From Moheibacter sp035515075 (lineage in GTDB: Bacteria > Bacteroidota > Bacteroidia > Flavobacteriales > Weeksellaceae), in NCBI GenBank assembly GCA_035515075.1, contig DATJBZ010000037.1, forward strand, positions 73,473-137,472: 64,000 nucleotides of DNA. Reading direction: 5' to 3'. The position numbers were made by a program, and so were the translations under genes. This document shows, piece after piece, positions 25,880 through 34,577 of this stretch; position 1 is the stretch's first letter, and each line of letters starts with the position of its first letter. The notes beneath the pieces were generated by a model. It was not told the origin of the DNA. It made no database searches and saw nothing but the letters and a program-made list of their open reading frames with translations.

Positions 25880-26806
25880 ATGCGAAAATTTCCGATTGTC
25901 TTTACATGTGACAACAATTATTTTAAATATACATTTGTAGTAATTGCTTCAATTTTACACAACTCCAATAAAAATATCTTTTATGAATTCAATGTAATAA
26001 GTGAGGATATTTCAAGAGAAAATGAAATAAAGGCTGAGAAGTATATCAAAAAACATAAAAATGCTGTCATTAAATTTGTCAAGTTAGAAAACATTGACAA
26101 AGCTCAATTTCATTTAAATTCATATATGAGTGTTGCGACATATTATCGTTTTTATATTCCTGAAATATTTAAAGCATACGAAAGAATATTGTATTTAGAT
26201 AGTGATTTGATTGTTGATTGCGACATATCAGAGTTGCTAAACGCTTCATTTGAAGATAGGTTGGTGCTTTGCTGTTCGAGTCCTTTTATTTTAAAAAAAA
26301 TCAAACGAAAAAACAGTGAGGATTTTCCGATTGAATATTTCACAAATGTTTTGAAAATGAATAATCCAGAAGAGTATTTCAATGCTGGGGTTATGGTCTA
26401 TAATGTGAGAAAATCATTAGAACTAAACATTCAAGAAAAGTTGTTTACTTCACTTTCCGAGATTGAAAAACCTAAACTTCAGGATCAAGATTTGTTGAAT
26501 TCAGTTTTATCAAGAAATGGAGGAATTAAATTAATTGATCAGAAGTATAATTTGACAAGAGCGTATAAAATCACTTCTAACAGAATATTATTCAATGCGG
26601 TTAAAAAGAAATTAAACCTTAAATTAAAGAATCCATTATTTTACATTTATCATTATGTAGGAAAGGAGAAGCCTTGGCAAAAAAAAGGCATTGACAGCGA
26701 ATTGTTTTATTATTATGCTTCAAAGACTCCATTTTACAAAGAAATACTGAAGAGTAATAATCAAAAACATCAATCAATTTTAAGGTTATTGTATAAATGG
26801 ATTTAA
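25880..26806 (+). CDS. Family 8 glycosyltransferase
   Basis: A 308-residue retaining GT8 enzyme, as in lipopolysaccharide galactosyl- and glucosyltransferases. It has the N-terminal PIVFTCDNNYFKYTFVVIAS, the DxD in YLDSDLIVDCDISELL (about residues 104-119), a YFNAGVMVYN element, and the C-terminal YHYVGKEKPW. It lies 20 bases after the GT2 gene and is AT-richer than flanking core genes. Its stop overlaps the stop of the convergent kinase-like gene by four bases. Confidence 0.9.
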   Translation: MRKFPIVFTCDNNYFKYTFVVIASILHNSNKNIFYEFNVISEDISRENEIKAEKYIKKHKNAVIKFVKLENIDKAQFHLNSYMSVATYYRFYIPEIFKAYERILYLDSDLIVDCDISELLNASFEDRLVLCCSSPFILKKIKRKNSEDFPIEYFTNVLKMNNPEEYFNAGVMVYNVRKSLELNIQEKLFTSLSEIEKPKLQDQDLLNSVLSRNGGIKLIDQKYNLTRAYKITSNRILFNAVKKKLNLKLKNPLFYIYHYVGKEKPWQKKGIDSELFYYYASKTPFYKEILKSNNQKHQSILRLLYKWI

Positions 26807-27558
26807 TTACTAAGTTCTTCAATAAACTTATTGATTTTTTTACTGTTAAGTTCTAATGAGTCTTGGGTGTTAATTCGCAAGATAGGAATGCCCATATTAA
26901 ACATAATTTCTAAAAACTCTTCTTTTTCTTCCAAATCCCTTTTTACAATGTCGTACAATTCTTCAATGGATTTTCCTTTATGATGGGAAACAGTTCGTCC
27001 TGTTTTTTCGCTTCTGTCGATGATTTGATTTACAATTTTTTCTGGAGTTGAATAGCAATAAATAATTGCTCTGTTTTTTAAGAAAAATTGAAATTTTTCT
27101 TGATTCTCCTCATTCATTTTTAATAATGAATCTTGAAAATTATGCAAAATTCCCTCATCAGAAACAACAATCGAATTTTTATTGCTATTAGCTATTAAAA
27201 TGTCTTCGTTGATGGTTTTGTAATTCCAATGCGCCATTCTTAATTTGTCAGTTTCCAAAATGGTTAAATTTTGAATGTATTCCCATTGGATTTTTGCTAA
27301 TTTCTGATAAAAAGAAGAATCATCTGTTAAGTAATTGGCTTCTGTTTTTCGATTGAATCTAATGAACTCTTGAATTGTCCAAAACTTTTTTTCTTTCAGT
27401 AAAGAATGGTATAAAGTTGATTTTCCCACGCCAGAAACTCCTACTAATTCAACATAAATTGGTTGTTGATGTTCACCGAATTGAATTGAATTGAATAAAG
27501 GTTTTCGATAAACTTCTAAACCGAGTAAACTGAAAATTTTATTAGCTATTTTCTCCAA
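26803..27558 (-). CDS. P-loop kinase-like protein of unknown substrate
   Basis: A 251-residue protein with a perfect Walker A (GVSGVGKST at residues 40-48) preceded by a hydrophobic strand (IYVELV). A probable Walker B-like strand ends in an acidic pair (NSIVVSDEGILHN). A lid-like basic segment DRSEKTGRTVSHHKGKS is near residue 185. This resembles small-molecule kinases of the nucleoside/shikimate class rather than an ABC or AAA ATPase. The context between a GT8 gene and a lipid-linked-glycan-type ABC exporter suggests a sugar or acceptor kinase, which is inference. AT-rich, opposite strand to its neighbours. Confidence 0.75.
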   Translation of the reverse strand: MEKIANKIFSLLGLEVYRKPLFNSIQFGEHQQPIYVELVGVSGVGKSTLYHSLLKEKKFWTIQEFIRFNRKTEANYLTDDSSFYQKLAKIQWEYIQNLTILETDKLRMAHWNYKTINEDILIANSNKNSIVVSDEGILHNFQDSLLKMNEENQEKFQFFLKNRAIIYCYSTPEKIVNQIIDRSEKTGRTVSHHKGKSIEELYDIVKRDLEEKEEFLEIMFNMGIPILRINTQDSLELNSKKINKFIEELSN

Positions 27559-27641
27559 ATTTTAGGCTTAAATTAAAGGCCAAAAGTACTATAAAATAAC
27601 TTATTAAACCATAAGTTGATCTTGTATTCGTAGATTTTGAG

Positions 27642-27649
27642 TATTTTTG
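27642..27649 (+). promoter_or_regulatory. -7 box of the glycan-patch ABC exporter
   Basis: TATTTTTG with a TTG 17 bases upstream (27622-27624) and the ATG 36 bases downstream. Confidence 0.5.
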
Positions 27650-27685
27650 GCGGTTTGTACCCAACCTTAAATTTATTTATTATAG

Positions 27686-29494
27686 ATGGCAACAATCAAC
27701 AGCATAAAAGATCGACTAGCTGCAAGTTTCACCACTTTATTTTACTTCTATAAATATTTGAGGTGGAAGATTTTTTATTTGCTTTTCTTCAATTTCATCA
27801 TGGTCTTATTGGACAGTATTGGGATTACCATGTTTGTTCCTTTGTTGCAAATTGCTGATGGAAATAGCCACAATTTAACAGGAGGAAATAAGAAGCTTTT
27901 TGATATAGTAGAAATGATTTTCGGATTTCTGCATCTTAATGTGACTGTTTTCAATATGTTGTTATTGATTGTTTTGGTATTCGTTGCCAAGGCGATTTTT
28001 GTGTATTTTACTTTGAAATACCAAGTCAATGCGTTGCAAAGTATTGCGCAATCGATTCGAATTAAATTAAGTTTAGGTTTAAAAGATTTGTCTTTCAAGG
28101 AGTTTGTGACAGCGGACATTGGGCGCATTCAAAATTCATTGACAGGAGAAGCCTTTACTGTTGCTTTGGCTTGCAATCAATATTTGGATACCATTAAAAA
28201 TGGAATGACGGTGGCTATTTACCTCGGTTTTGCTTTTTTTCTGGATTGGAAATTTTCCATATTGATCATCACAGGCGGTTTGATGACCAATTTTGTTTAC
28301 CGAAATTTTTATAACAAAACCAAAGCTTTGTCTAGGGAAATTACGAGTAACAACCATAGTTTTAGTAAAATAGTGATTGAAAGCATCAATCATTTCAAGT
28401 ATTTGAAAGCTTCAGGAAGAAACAAAGAATACACCAATCGTATGATTGATCAGCTCAATGTTTTGATCGAAAACAAAATAAAAGTAGGTACGCTCAGCGC
28501 TAAATTACAATCGCTTAGAGAACCGATGATGATTTTGATTATTTGTGGCGTAATTGCTTTACAAGTAACGGTTTTCAAAACAAGTTTGTCTTCGGTCTTG
28601 ATTATTTTGGTGTTGTTTTACAGAGCGATGGGCTACATCATGAATTTGCAATCGTCTTGGAATGGTTATTTAGGTTCGATTGGTTCTTTGGAAAATATTC
28701 AAAGTTTCGAGAAATTTTTAGAAGACAATAAAGAGTTAAAAACAGGAAATAAGATTTTACAACATATTCAAACCATAGAATTAAACAATGTTGGTGTAAG
28801 TTATGGTGATTTCAAAGTTTTGCAGAACATCAATTTGAAAGTTCAGCCCAATCAATCCATTGCTTTTGTAGGAGAATCAGGTGCCGGAAAAACAACTTTG
28901 GTCAATGTAGTTTGTTCACTATTGGACATTGATTCAGGAGAGTTTCATGTCAATGGGATCAATTTCAAAGAAATCAAAAAATCATCGTACAGAAGTAGAA
29001 TTGGTTACATTACCCAAGAGCCTACGATTTTTAATGCGGATATTTTTGATAATGTGAGTTTTTGGGAAGAAAGAACGCCTGAGAATTTGGCGAAATTCTG
29101 GAAAGCCATTCAAATGTGTAGCTTGGAGAATTTCATCCATAGTTTACCTTTGAAAGAAAAAGAACTGTTGGGGAACAACGGCATCAATGTGTCTGGTGGA
29201 CAAAAACAAAGAATTTCTATCGCGCGCGAATTGTACAGAGAAGTGGATCTGTTGATCATGGATGAAGCAACTTCTGCTTTAGACTCCGAAACCGAACAAG
29301 AAATCAAAGACAGCATCGAGAGTTTGCAAGGAAAAGTAACCATTTTGTCCATTGCACACCGACTTTCAACCATTAAAAATGCAGATACAATTTATCTGAT
29401 GGACAAAGGGCAAATTACCGCTTTTGGAACTTTTGAAGCGTTGAAAATACAATCGGATCACTTCAGGAAATTGGCTGAATTGCAAGGGATGTAA
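27686..29494 (+). CDS. ABC exporter, fused permease and ATPase (flippase-like)
   Basis: A 602-residue half-transporter. Residues ~25-330 form the six-helix type IV exporter membrane domain. The nucleotide-binding domain has Walker A GESGAGKTT (about 395), signature NVSGGQKQR (about 501), Walker B LLIMDEATSALD (about 520) and the switch His in IAHRLS. The close relatives it calls to mind are MsbA and PglK, exporters of lipid A or lipid-linked oligosaccharide. Next to GT2 and GT8 genes, a glycolipid flippase role is likely but inferred. Confidence 0.9.
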   Translation: MATINSIKDRLAASFTTLFYFYKYLRWKIFYLLFFNFIMVLLDSIGITMFVPLLQIADGNSHNLTGGNKKLFDIVEMIFGFLHLNVTVFNMLLLIVLVFVAKAIFVYFTLKYQVNALQSIAQSIRIKLSLGLKDLSFKEFVTADIGRIQNSLTGEAFTVALACNQYLDTIKNGMTVAIYLGFAFFLDWKFSILIITGGLMTNFVYRNFYNKTKALSREITSNNHSFSKIVIESINHFKYLKASGRNKEYTNRMIDQLNVLIENKIKVGTLSAKLQSLREPMMILIICGVIALQVTVFKTSLSSVLIILVLFYRAMGYIMNLQSSWNGYLGSIGSLENIQSFEKFLEDNKELKTGNKILQHIQTIELNNVGVSYGDFKVLQNINLKVQPNQSIAFVGESGAGKTTLVNVVCSLLDIDSGEFHVNGINFKEIKKSSYRSRIGYITQEPTIFNADIFDNVSFWEERTPENLAKFWKAIQMCSLENFIHSLPLKEKELLGNNGINVSGGQKQRISIARELYREVDLLIMDEATSALDSETEQEIKDSIESLQGKVTILSIAHRLSTIKNADTIYLMDKGQITAFGTFEALKIQSDHFRKLAELQGM

Positions 29495-29518
29495 ATTTCA
29501 TGAAATTTATCAGATTTT

Positions 29519-30898
29519 TTATTCAACAACCACCAAATTCTGATAAGCGCCAGCCGTAGGAGCAGAAGTTCTTGGTTGATTCAGTAAATCCAAAGGCACC
29601 CAATTGGCATAGGTCGGATTGCCCAATCCTGCCGCAGGTGAATTTTCTTTCAAGCGCACATCGTTTTTGCCAAATCCTGGATCGACATATTTTGGATCTT
29701 CATTGAGGTTGGAATTGTCAATGCCACTCAGTTCACTTGGAAAGTCCATGCGAATGATGTTGTTTTTGAAATCATGGTTGAAAGTACTGCTGCCTTGGTC
29801 AAAAATAACCGCATTGGAAGATCGGCCATAAAAGATGCAATTGTAAAAATTCGCTTGAACCAAAGGCAAGTTCACATCGTTTTCTCCTAAATTCCCCAAG
29901 AAAAGGCTGTAATTTCCACCAGCGCCTTGACCGATGTTGAAGTAGTTTGAAAAAGTGGAATGCACAAATTGTACATCACCGCCTTCAATCGCCAAAGCAG
30001 CTAAATTGCTGTTGCTCACCACCAAGTTTTCTCCCCGAATTTTGGAATTAATGCCGTACAAACCGATTTTTTCATTGTTCAAAATTTTGGAATTGCTGAT
30101 ATTTAAGTTCGAATGGTCGACTTCCAAACCAACGCTTCCGCCTTTGATGATGGCGTGTTGAATCGAGTTTTCAATACCTTGAGGCGTTTTCAATTTGATT
30201 TTTCCCCAATTGTTTGGCAAAGAATCCGAACGTTCGTCCATGCGGTCCGTTCTGAAAATGACCTCATTTTGAAAGCTTCCTTGAACGTTTAATGCGCCAT
30301 GAATGGTCAAATTGGCGTTGCTGTGAAAATATATTTTGGTTTTTGGACCGATGTTTAAATCGTTTGCTTGGATGTTGCCAAACAAAACGCGCGAATAGCT
30401 TTGGTCCCAATTGTTTTCAGTCAATTGATAATTCTCATTCATTTCAACATTGTAAAACTTGGCTTTTTCGATGTAAGACAAAAGCTTCACTTGCTGAAAT
30501 CCTGCTTCGGTTTCGACCACAATTTCATCTTCATAATGTGGATTGTTGGGCGCTTCCTGGGCGGCAATTTCGATGAATACGATGATGCTGTCTTTTTTTC
30601 GAATGGCGACTTGGTCAAAAGTATGCCCTGGCATGCCGTCCACATTGATCTTGAAATAAGAGTTTTCTCCTTTGTTCAAATAAATTTTTGGAACGAAAAC
30701 ATCTTTGTTTTGTCGGTTGTGAATGCTCAGCCTGTAAGTTTGTGATTGGGTGTAATTGAAAATGGTGTCCAAATTCAAGGTGTCGTTTGAGAAACTCAAT
30801 TCTTCACTGGCCAAATCATAGTCAAAATCATCTCGACATGAAGCAATGCCTATCACCAAAGCAATCAAACTTAAAACAAACAGCTGACGAATTTTCAT
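29519..30898 (-). CDS. Beta-helix lipoprotein
   Basis: A 459-residue lipoprotein (signal FVLSLIALVIGIASC, lipobox IASC at Cys21). Residues ~25-160 look like an immunoglobulin-like domain. About 165-450 form short repeating strands typical of a right-handed parallel beta helix (segments NLTIHGALNVQGS, HAIIKGGSVGLEVDHSNLNIS, NNEKIGLYGINSKIRGENL). Related lipoproteins are widespread in Flavobacteriia but uncharacterised; carbohydrate binding is a guess. A TAGTTTTG box is at 30925-30918 on its strand. Confidence 0.8.
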   Translation of the reverse strand: MKIRQLFVLSLIALVIGIASCRDDFDYDLASEELSFSNDTLNLDTIFNYTQSQTYRLSIHNRQNKDVFVPKIYLNKGENSYFKINVDGMPGHTFDQVAIRKKDSIIVFIEIAAQEAPNNPHYEDEIVVETEAGFQQVKLLSYIEKAKFYNVEMNENYQLTENNWDQSYSRVLFGNIQANDLNIGPKTKIYFHSNANLTIHGALNVQGSFQNEVIFRTDRMDERSDSLPNNWGKIKLKTPQGIENSIQHAIIKGGSVGLEVDHSNLNISNSKILNNEKIGLYGINSKIRGENLVVSNSNLAALAIEGGDVQFVHSTFSNYFNIGQGAGGNYSLFLGNLGENDVNLPLVQANFYNCIFYGRSSNAVIFDQGSSTFNHDFKNNIIRMDFPSELSGIDNSNLNEDPKYVDPGFGKNDVRLKENSPAAGLGNPTYANWVPLDLLNQPRTSAPTAGAYQNLVVVE

Positions 30899-31073
30899 AA
30901 TTTTAAATTAATTGAAGCAAAACTAATTAAATCTAAGGAATGTGCCATGATGAATTGTTCAGTATTTGTGTAATATTTGTTAAATCTGTCTAAGATTTGT
31001 TAGAATAAAAAGAGTGAAAGTCAATGAAAGAAAATATTTTGTTTCAAAAGGTTTTTTGTTTGGTTGAATTCCT

Positions 31074-31081
31074 TATATTTG
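31074..31081 (+). promoter_or_regulatory. -7 box of rpmE2
   Basis: TATATTTG, 23 bases before the ATG. The nearest TTTG upstream is at 15 bases spacing, shorter than usual. The open frame starting at 31024 runs through this box, so the later ATG is used. Confidence 0.6.
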
Positions 31082-31104
31082 CACACTCTAAAGTCAAAGA
31101 AGAA

Positions 31105-31356
31105 ATGAAAAAAGGAATACATCCAGAAAATTATCGCTTAGTTGCATTCAAAGATATGAGTAATGACGAGACTTTCATTTGTCGTTCAGCAGCTGAAACT
31201 AAAGAAACGATTGAAGTTGATGGCGTAGAATATCCATTGATCAAAATGGAGATTTCTAGTACGTCACACCCGTTTTATACTGGTAAGATGAAATTGGTCG
31301 ATACTGCAGGACGTATTGACAAATTCAAAAGCAAATACGCTAAATTCAAGAAATAA
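31105..31356 (+). CDS. rpmE2: Ribosomal protein bL31, type B
   Basis: An 83-residue bL31. MKKGIHPENYRLVAFKDMSN and TSHPFYTGKMKLVDTAGRIDKF are the family signature. The zinc-binding CxxC of the C+ form is missing, so this is the zinc-independent type B paralogue. In organisms with both forms type B is often induced on zinc limitation; in many Flavobacteriia it is the only form. Confidence 0.96.
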   Translation: MKKGIHPENYRLVAFKDMSNDETFICRSAAETKETIEVDGVEYPLIKMEISSTSHPFYTGKMKLVDTAGRIDKFKSKYAKFKK

Positions 31357-31382
31357 GCCACTCGCTTTTGATGATAAGATAA

Positions 31383-31416
31383 AGGCCGTTTCGATTTTTC
31401 GAAGCGGTCTATTTTT
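31383..31416 (+). terminator. Rho-independent terminator
   Basis: An 11-bp stem with two G-U pairs (31383-31393 with 31400-31410) and a T-rich tail, 26 bases after rpmE2. Confidence 0.8.
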
Positions 31417-31513
31417 GTTGTATGAAACTGCTGAAATGTCTTTGTATTTTCTTTATAAAGTCAAATCAATAAAATTTTGAATAAGAAATTAAAGTTCAAA
31501 AAGCATTCAGGGT

Positions 31514-32215
31514 TTATTCTTTTTCAGCTTCAAAAAAGACTCTTTCCAAAGGAGCATTGTCCGCATCTTCCACAGAGAAATCGCCAATTTGGGTTCGCCT
31601 CAATTCGGTCAAATATGCACCAGAATCCAAAGCTTTGCCAAAATCATGTGCCAACGAACGAATGTAAGTTCCTTTTCCACAATGTACATAGAACTGTAGG
31701 AATTCTCCATCAATTGCCGTGATTTTAAAATCATAAATAGAAACGTTTCTGGCTTTCAATTCGACTTCTTTTCCAGCTCTGGCCAATTCATACAAACGTT
31801 TTCCATCGACTTTCACAGCGGAGTGCGCAGGAGGAAATTGCGCGATGTCACCGATGAATTGTTGGGTGGTTTGGTGAATGAGTGCTTCGGTAATGTGAGC
31901 CGTTGGATAAGTTTGATCTTCCTCTGATTCTGTATCATAGGTCGGTGTGCTCACGCCCAATTTAAAAGTGCCGGTGTAGACCTTAGACGTTGCTTGGATT
32001 TCATCAATTTTTTTGGTGAATTTACCTGTGCAAATGATCAACAGTCCCGTGGCTTTGGGATCCAAAGTGCCTGCATGGCCAACTTTGATTTTTTTCAATC
32101 GGTATGCTTTTCGGATGTTCCATCGGATTTTATTGACCACATCAAAGGAGGTCCAATCCAAAGGTTTGTCGATCAAAAAAACTTTCCCTTCTTGAATTTC
32201 TTCTACACTAATCAT
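31514..32215 (-). CDS. truB: tRNA pseudouridine-55 synthase
   Basis: A 233-residue TruB converting U55 to pseudouridine in the T-loop of tRNA. The catalytic Asp52 is in VGHAGTLDPKATG. KPLDWTSFDVVNKIR and the late CGKGTYIRSLAHDFG are also present. Last gene of ftsX-DUF3098-uppP-truB; its start overlaps the uppP stop by eight bases. Confidence 0.96.
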   Translation of the reverse strand: MISVEEIQEGKVFLIDKPLDWTSFDVVNKIRWNIRKAYRLKKIKVGHAGTLDPKATGLLIICTGKFTKKIDEIQATSKVYTGTFKLGVSTPTYDTESEEDQTYPTAHITEALIHQTTQQFIGDIAQFPPAHSAVKVDGKRLYELARAGKEVELKARNVSIYDFKITAIDGEFLQFYVHCGKGTYIRSLAHDFGKALDSGAYLTELRRTQIGDFSVEDADNAPLERVFFEAEKE

Positions 32216-33089
32216 TTGTAGCGTTTTGAGTCGTCATTTCTATGGAATTCGCAACAGCAGCATCCGTTGTTTTTGGATTTTGCCAGAAATAAATGAGCAA
32301 AATGATGCCGATGACAATGCGGTACCATCCCCAAACTTTGAAGCCAAATTTGGTCAAAATGGCAATGAAAGATTTGATGGCAATCATCGCGACAACAAAG
32401 GCCAAAACATTGCCAATTAAAAACAAAGCAATATGGTGTTGGTCTTGAATGATCATTTCATAACCTTTCATTTCATTCACAGTTCCCTTTCCCCATGTCT
32501 TGACAAAGATGGAATAAACCGTTACCGCCAACATTGTAGGAACGGCCAAGAAAAATGAGAATTCAGCAGCTGCTTTTCTGCTCAAACCATGGGCCATTCC
32601 GCCGATGATCGAGGCTGCAGAGCGACTTGTGCCAGGCATCATCGCCAAACATTGCCAAAATCCAATGGACAAGGCGGTTTTGATGTTGATTTCTTTTTCG
32701 TCCAAGACTTTTGGGTTTTTGAACCATTTGTCCACAAATAACAATACAATTCCGCCCAAAATTAAAACAGAAGAAATTGCGATTTGGTTGCCCAAAACGG
32801 CTTCAATTTTGTCATCAAAAAGATAACCCAAAACCAAGGCAGGCAATACAGCAATGCACAATTTGAGGTAAAAATTTATGTTGGAAAAATCAAAGAATTT
32901 TCGCCAATATAAAACCACAACCGATAAAATCGCACCAAATTGTATCGACACTTGAAACATCTTAAGAAACTCTCCTTCAGGCATGCCCATCAATGCGGCC
33001 AAAAAGCCCATGTGTGCAGTGGATGAAATCGGTAAATATTCGGTCAAGCCTTCAATGATAGCGATCAGAATCGCTTCCAAATAATTCAT
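32208..33089 (-). CDS. uppP: Undecaprenyl-diphosphatase
   Basis: A 293-residue BacA/UppP integral membrane phosphatase that recycles undecaprenyl diphosphate to the carrier lipid. Signatures are EGLTEYLPISSTAHM near the N-terminus and MPGTSRSAASIIGG in the second half. Its C-terminus runs ~20 residues beyond the usual length as a polar tail. Overlaps DUF3098 at its start by four bases (ATGA) and truB at its end by eight bases. Confidence 0.95.
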   Translation of the reverse strand: MNYLEAILIAIIEGLTEYLPISSTAHMGFLAALMGMPEGEFLKMFQVSIQFGAILSVVVLYWRKFFDFSNINFYLKLCIAVLPALVLGYLFDDKIEAVLGNQIAISSVLILGGIVLLFVDKWFKNPKVLDEKEINIKTALSIGFWQCLAMMPGTSRSAASIIGGMAHGLSRKAAAEFSFFLAVPTMLAVTVYSIFVKTWGKGTVNEMKGYEMIIQDQHHIALFLIGNVLAFVVAMIAIKSFIAILTKFGFKVWGWYRIVIGIILLIYFWQNPKTTDAAVANSIEMTTQNATND

Positions 33090-33376
33090 GAATTTTTATT
33101 TTTGTTGGGATTGAGCAATATGGCATAGACTTCAATGGCAAAACCTAAAAGCACAAGAAAAGGTGCCAAACGGATCCTGCGCCATGAGAAAATCCCTTCA
33201 TTCCAGTAATTGACATCATATACGCCATCTGGCCGTGTGTTGGCATCTGCGCCAGTCATTAATAAAAATCCCAATAGAATAATGGCCAAGCCGATGCCCA
33301 TGAAAATGTAATTTCTCTTTCCAAATAAGAAAGTGGGTTGCACCTCATTTGGCGTTATGTTTTTTTTGTCTTTCAT
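33086..33376 (-). CDS. DUF3098 membrane protein
   Basis: A 96-residue protein with two transmembrane helices (YIFMGIGLAIILLGFLLMTG; APFLVLLGFAIEVYAILL) and the Bacteroidota-specific segment between them (FSWRRIRLAPF at its end). The family is always found next to ftsX and uppP, which suggests a role in envelope assembly or division, but no function is known. The ATG at 33376 avoids the long upstream overlap with ftsX. Confidence 0.88.
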   Translation of the reverse strand: MKDKKNITPNEVQPTFLFGKRNYIFMGIGLAIILLGFLLMTGADANTRPDGVYDVNYWNEGIFSWRRIRLAPFLVLLGFAIEVYAILLNPNKNKNS

Positions 33377-33393
33377 GTTGAAATGATATGAAT

Positions 33394-34284
33394 TTAATAC
33401 AATTGGTCGCTTCTCAACCTTAAATAGCGCCAAGTAGCGATGCCCGTACTGATGAGTGCGATGAACACACCTACGGTAATTAAAATGCCCATTAGCCAAT
33501 AATAATCTTCTTGCCACCAAGGTAAGCTCACCATCTTGGAAAAGTAGTACCACATGCCACCCAGCATCAAAATGGCCAAGATAGCTCCTAGAAAGCCAAG
33601 GCCTGCACTCTGTAACAAGAAAGGTTTGATGATGAACCTTCTTCTGGCACCCACCAATTGCATGGTTTTGATGCTAAATCTTTTGGAATAAATGCGCAAA
33701 CGGATGGAGTTGTTGATCAATACCATGACGATCACCAAGAAAATTCCCGCCAAAATCATCAACCAAAAACGGATGCGATCAATGTTGTTGTACACCGTTG
33801 TCATCAATTCATCGTCATTCACGACTTCACTGATCAGCGGATGGGAAGCCAAAATATTTTTGATGCTGTCGACTTGTTCTGGATTGACAAAGTCGGGTTG
33901 CAAGGTAATCATCACGGAAGATGGGAAAATGTTGGCTTCGAAAATCGCATTGTCATCAATGCCCAATTCTTTTTTGGCAATTTCTGATGCTTTTTCTTTG
34001 GAAATGTATTGGGTGTTTTTGATGAAAGTATGTTGTGCCTTTAAAGAATCAATGTATGCATACTGTTTCTCCAATTCTTTGTCTTGTGCTTTTGGATCGT
34101 ATTCTTCAGTGAAAAACGCTTCCAATTTCAATTGCTCTTTGATGTAATCCGCATAGCTCTGCGCGTTGATGATGATTAAACCAAATAGGCCCAATAAAAA
34201 TAAGACCAATGAAATACTGATGACCACAGTAATGTTTGAAGACCGTAATCTGCCTTGGTTGAATTTGTCGCTTTGTTTTGACAT
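33394..34284 (-). CDS. ftsX: Cell division protein FtsX
   Basis: A 296-residue permease-like protein with an N-terminal helix (about residues 20-42), a ~110-residue periplasmic domain, and three C-terminal membrane helices including the SIKTMQLVGARRRFIIKPFLLQ loop. FtsX with FtsE couples division to peptidoglycan hydrolase activation. ftsE is not adjacent, as usual in Bacteroidota. First gene of the operon with DUF3098, uppP and truB. Confidence 0.92.
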   Translation of the reverse strand: MSKQSDKFNQGRLRSSNITVVISISLVLFLLGLFGLIIINAQSYADYIKEQLKLEAFFTEEYDPKAQDKELEKQYAYIDSLKAQHTFIKNTQYISKEKASEIAKKELGIDDNAIFEANIFPSSVMITLQPDFVNPEQVDSIKNILASHPLISEVVNDDELMTTVYNNIDRIRFWLMILAGIFLVIVMVLINNSIRLRIYSKRFSIKTMQLVGARRRFIIKPFLLQSAGLGFLGAILAILMLGGMWYYFSKMVSLPWWQEDYYWLMGILITVGVFIALISTGIATWRYLRLRSDQLY

Positions 34285-34577
34285 TGATTTTTATTTTGTG
34301 TGCTAAGGTATAAAAAAACTTTCTTTGGCCATTCTTATTGAATCGCTTTGTTGTTAAACATTTGCTAAAAATCAATGGAAATTCTTGGCCAAAAACCAAA
34401 CTGTAGGGCATGAAAAAGGGGGCGTGCTAAAAGTCGGAATTACAGTTCGAATGACTACCAATTGCCCAATAAAAGCTAATTGATACTCGGTGGCAGAAAG
34501 GCAATTGACTTAAAATGACCCCCAGAATTGAAAATATAGGATTGAACCACTCATTTCTTCCCCTCAAAAATACAAAA

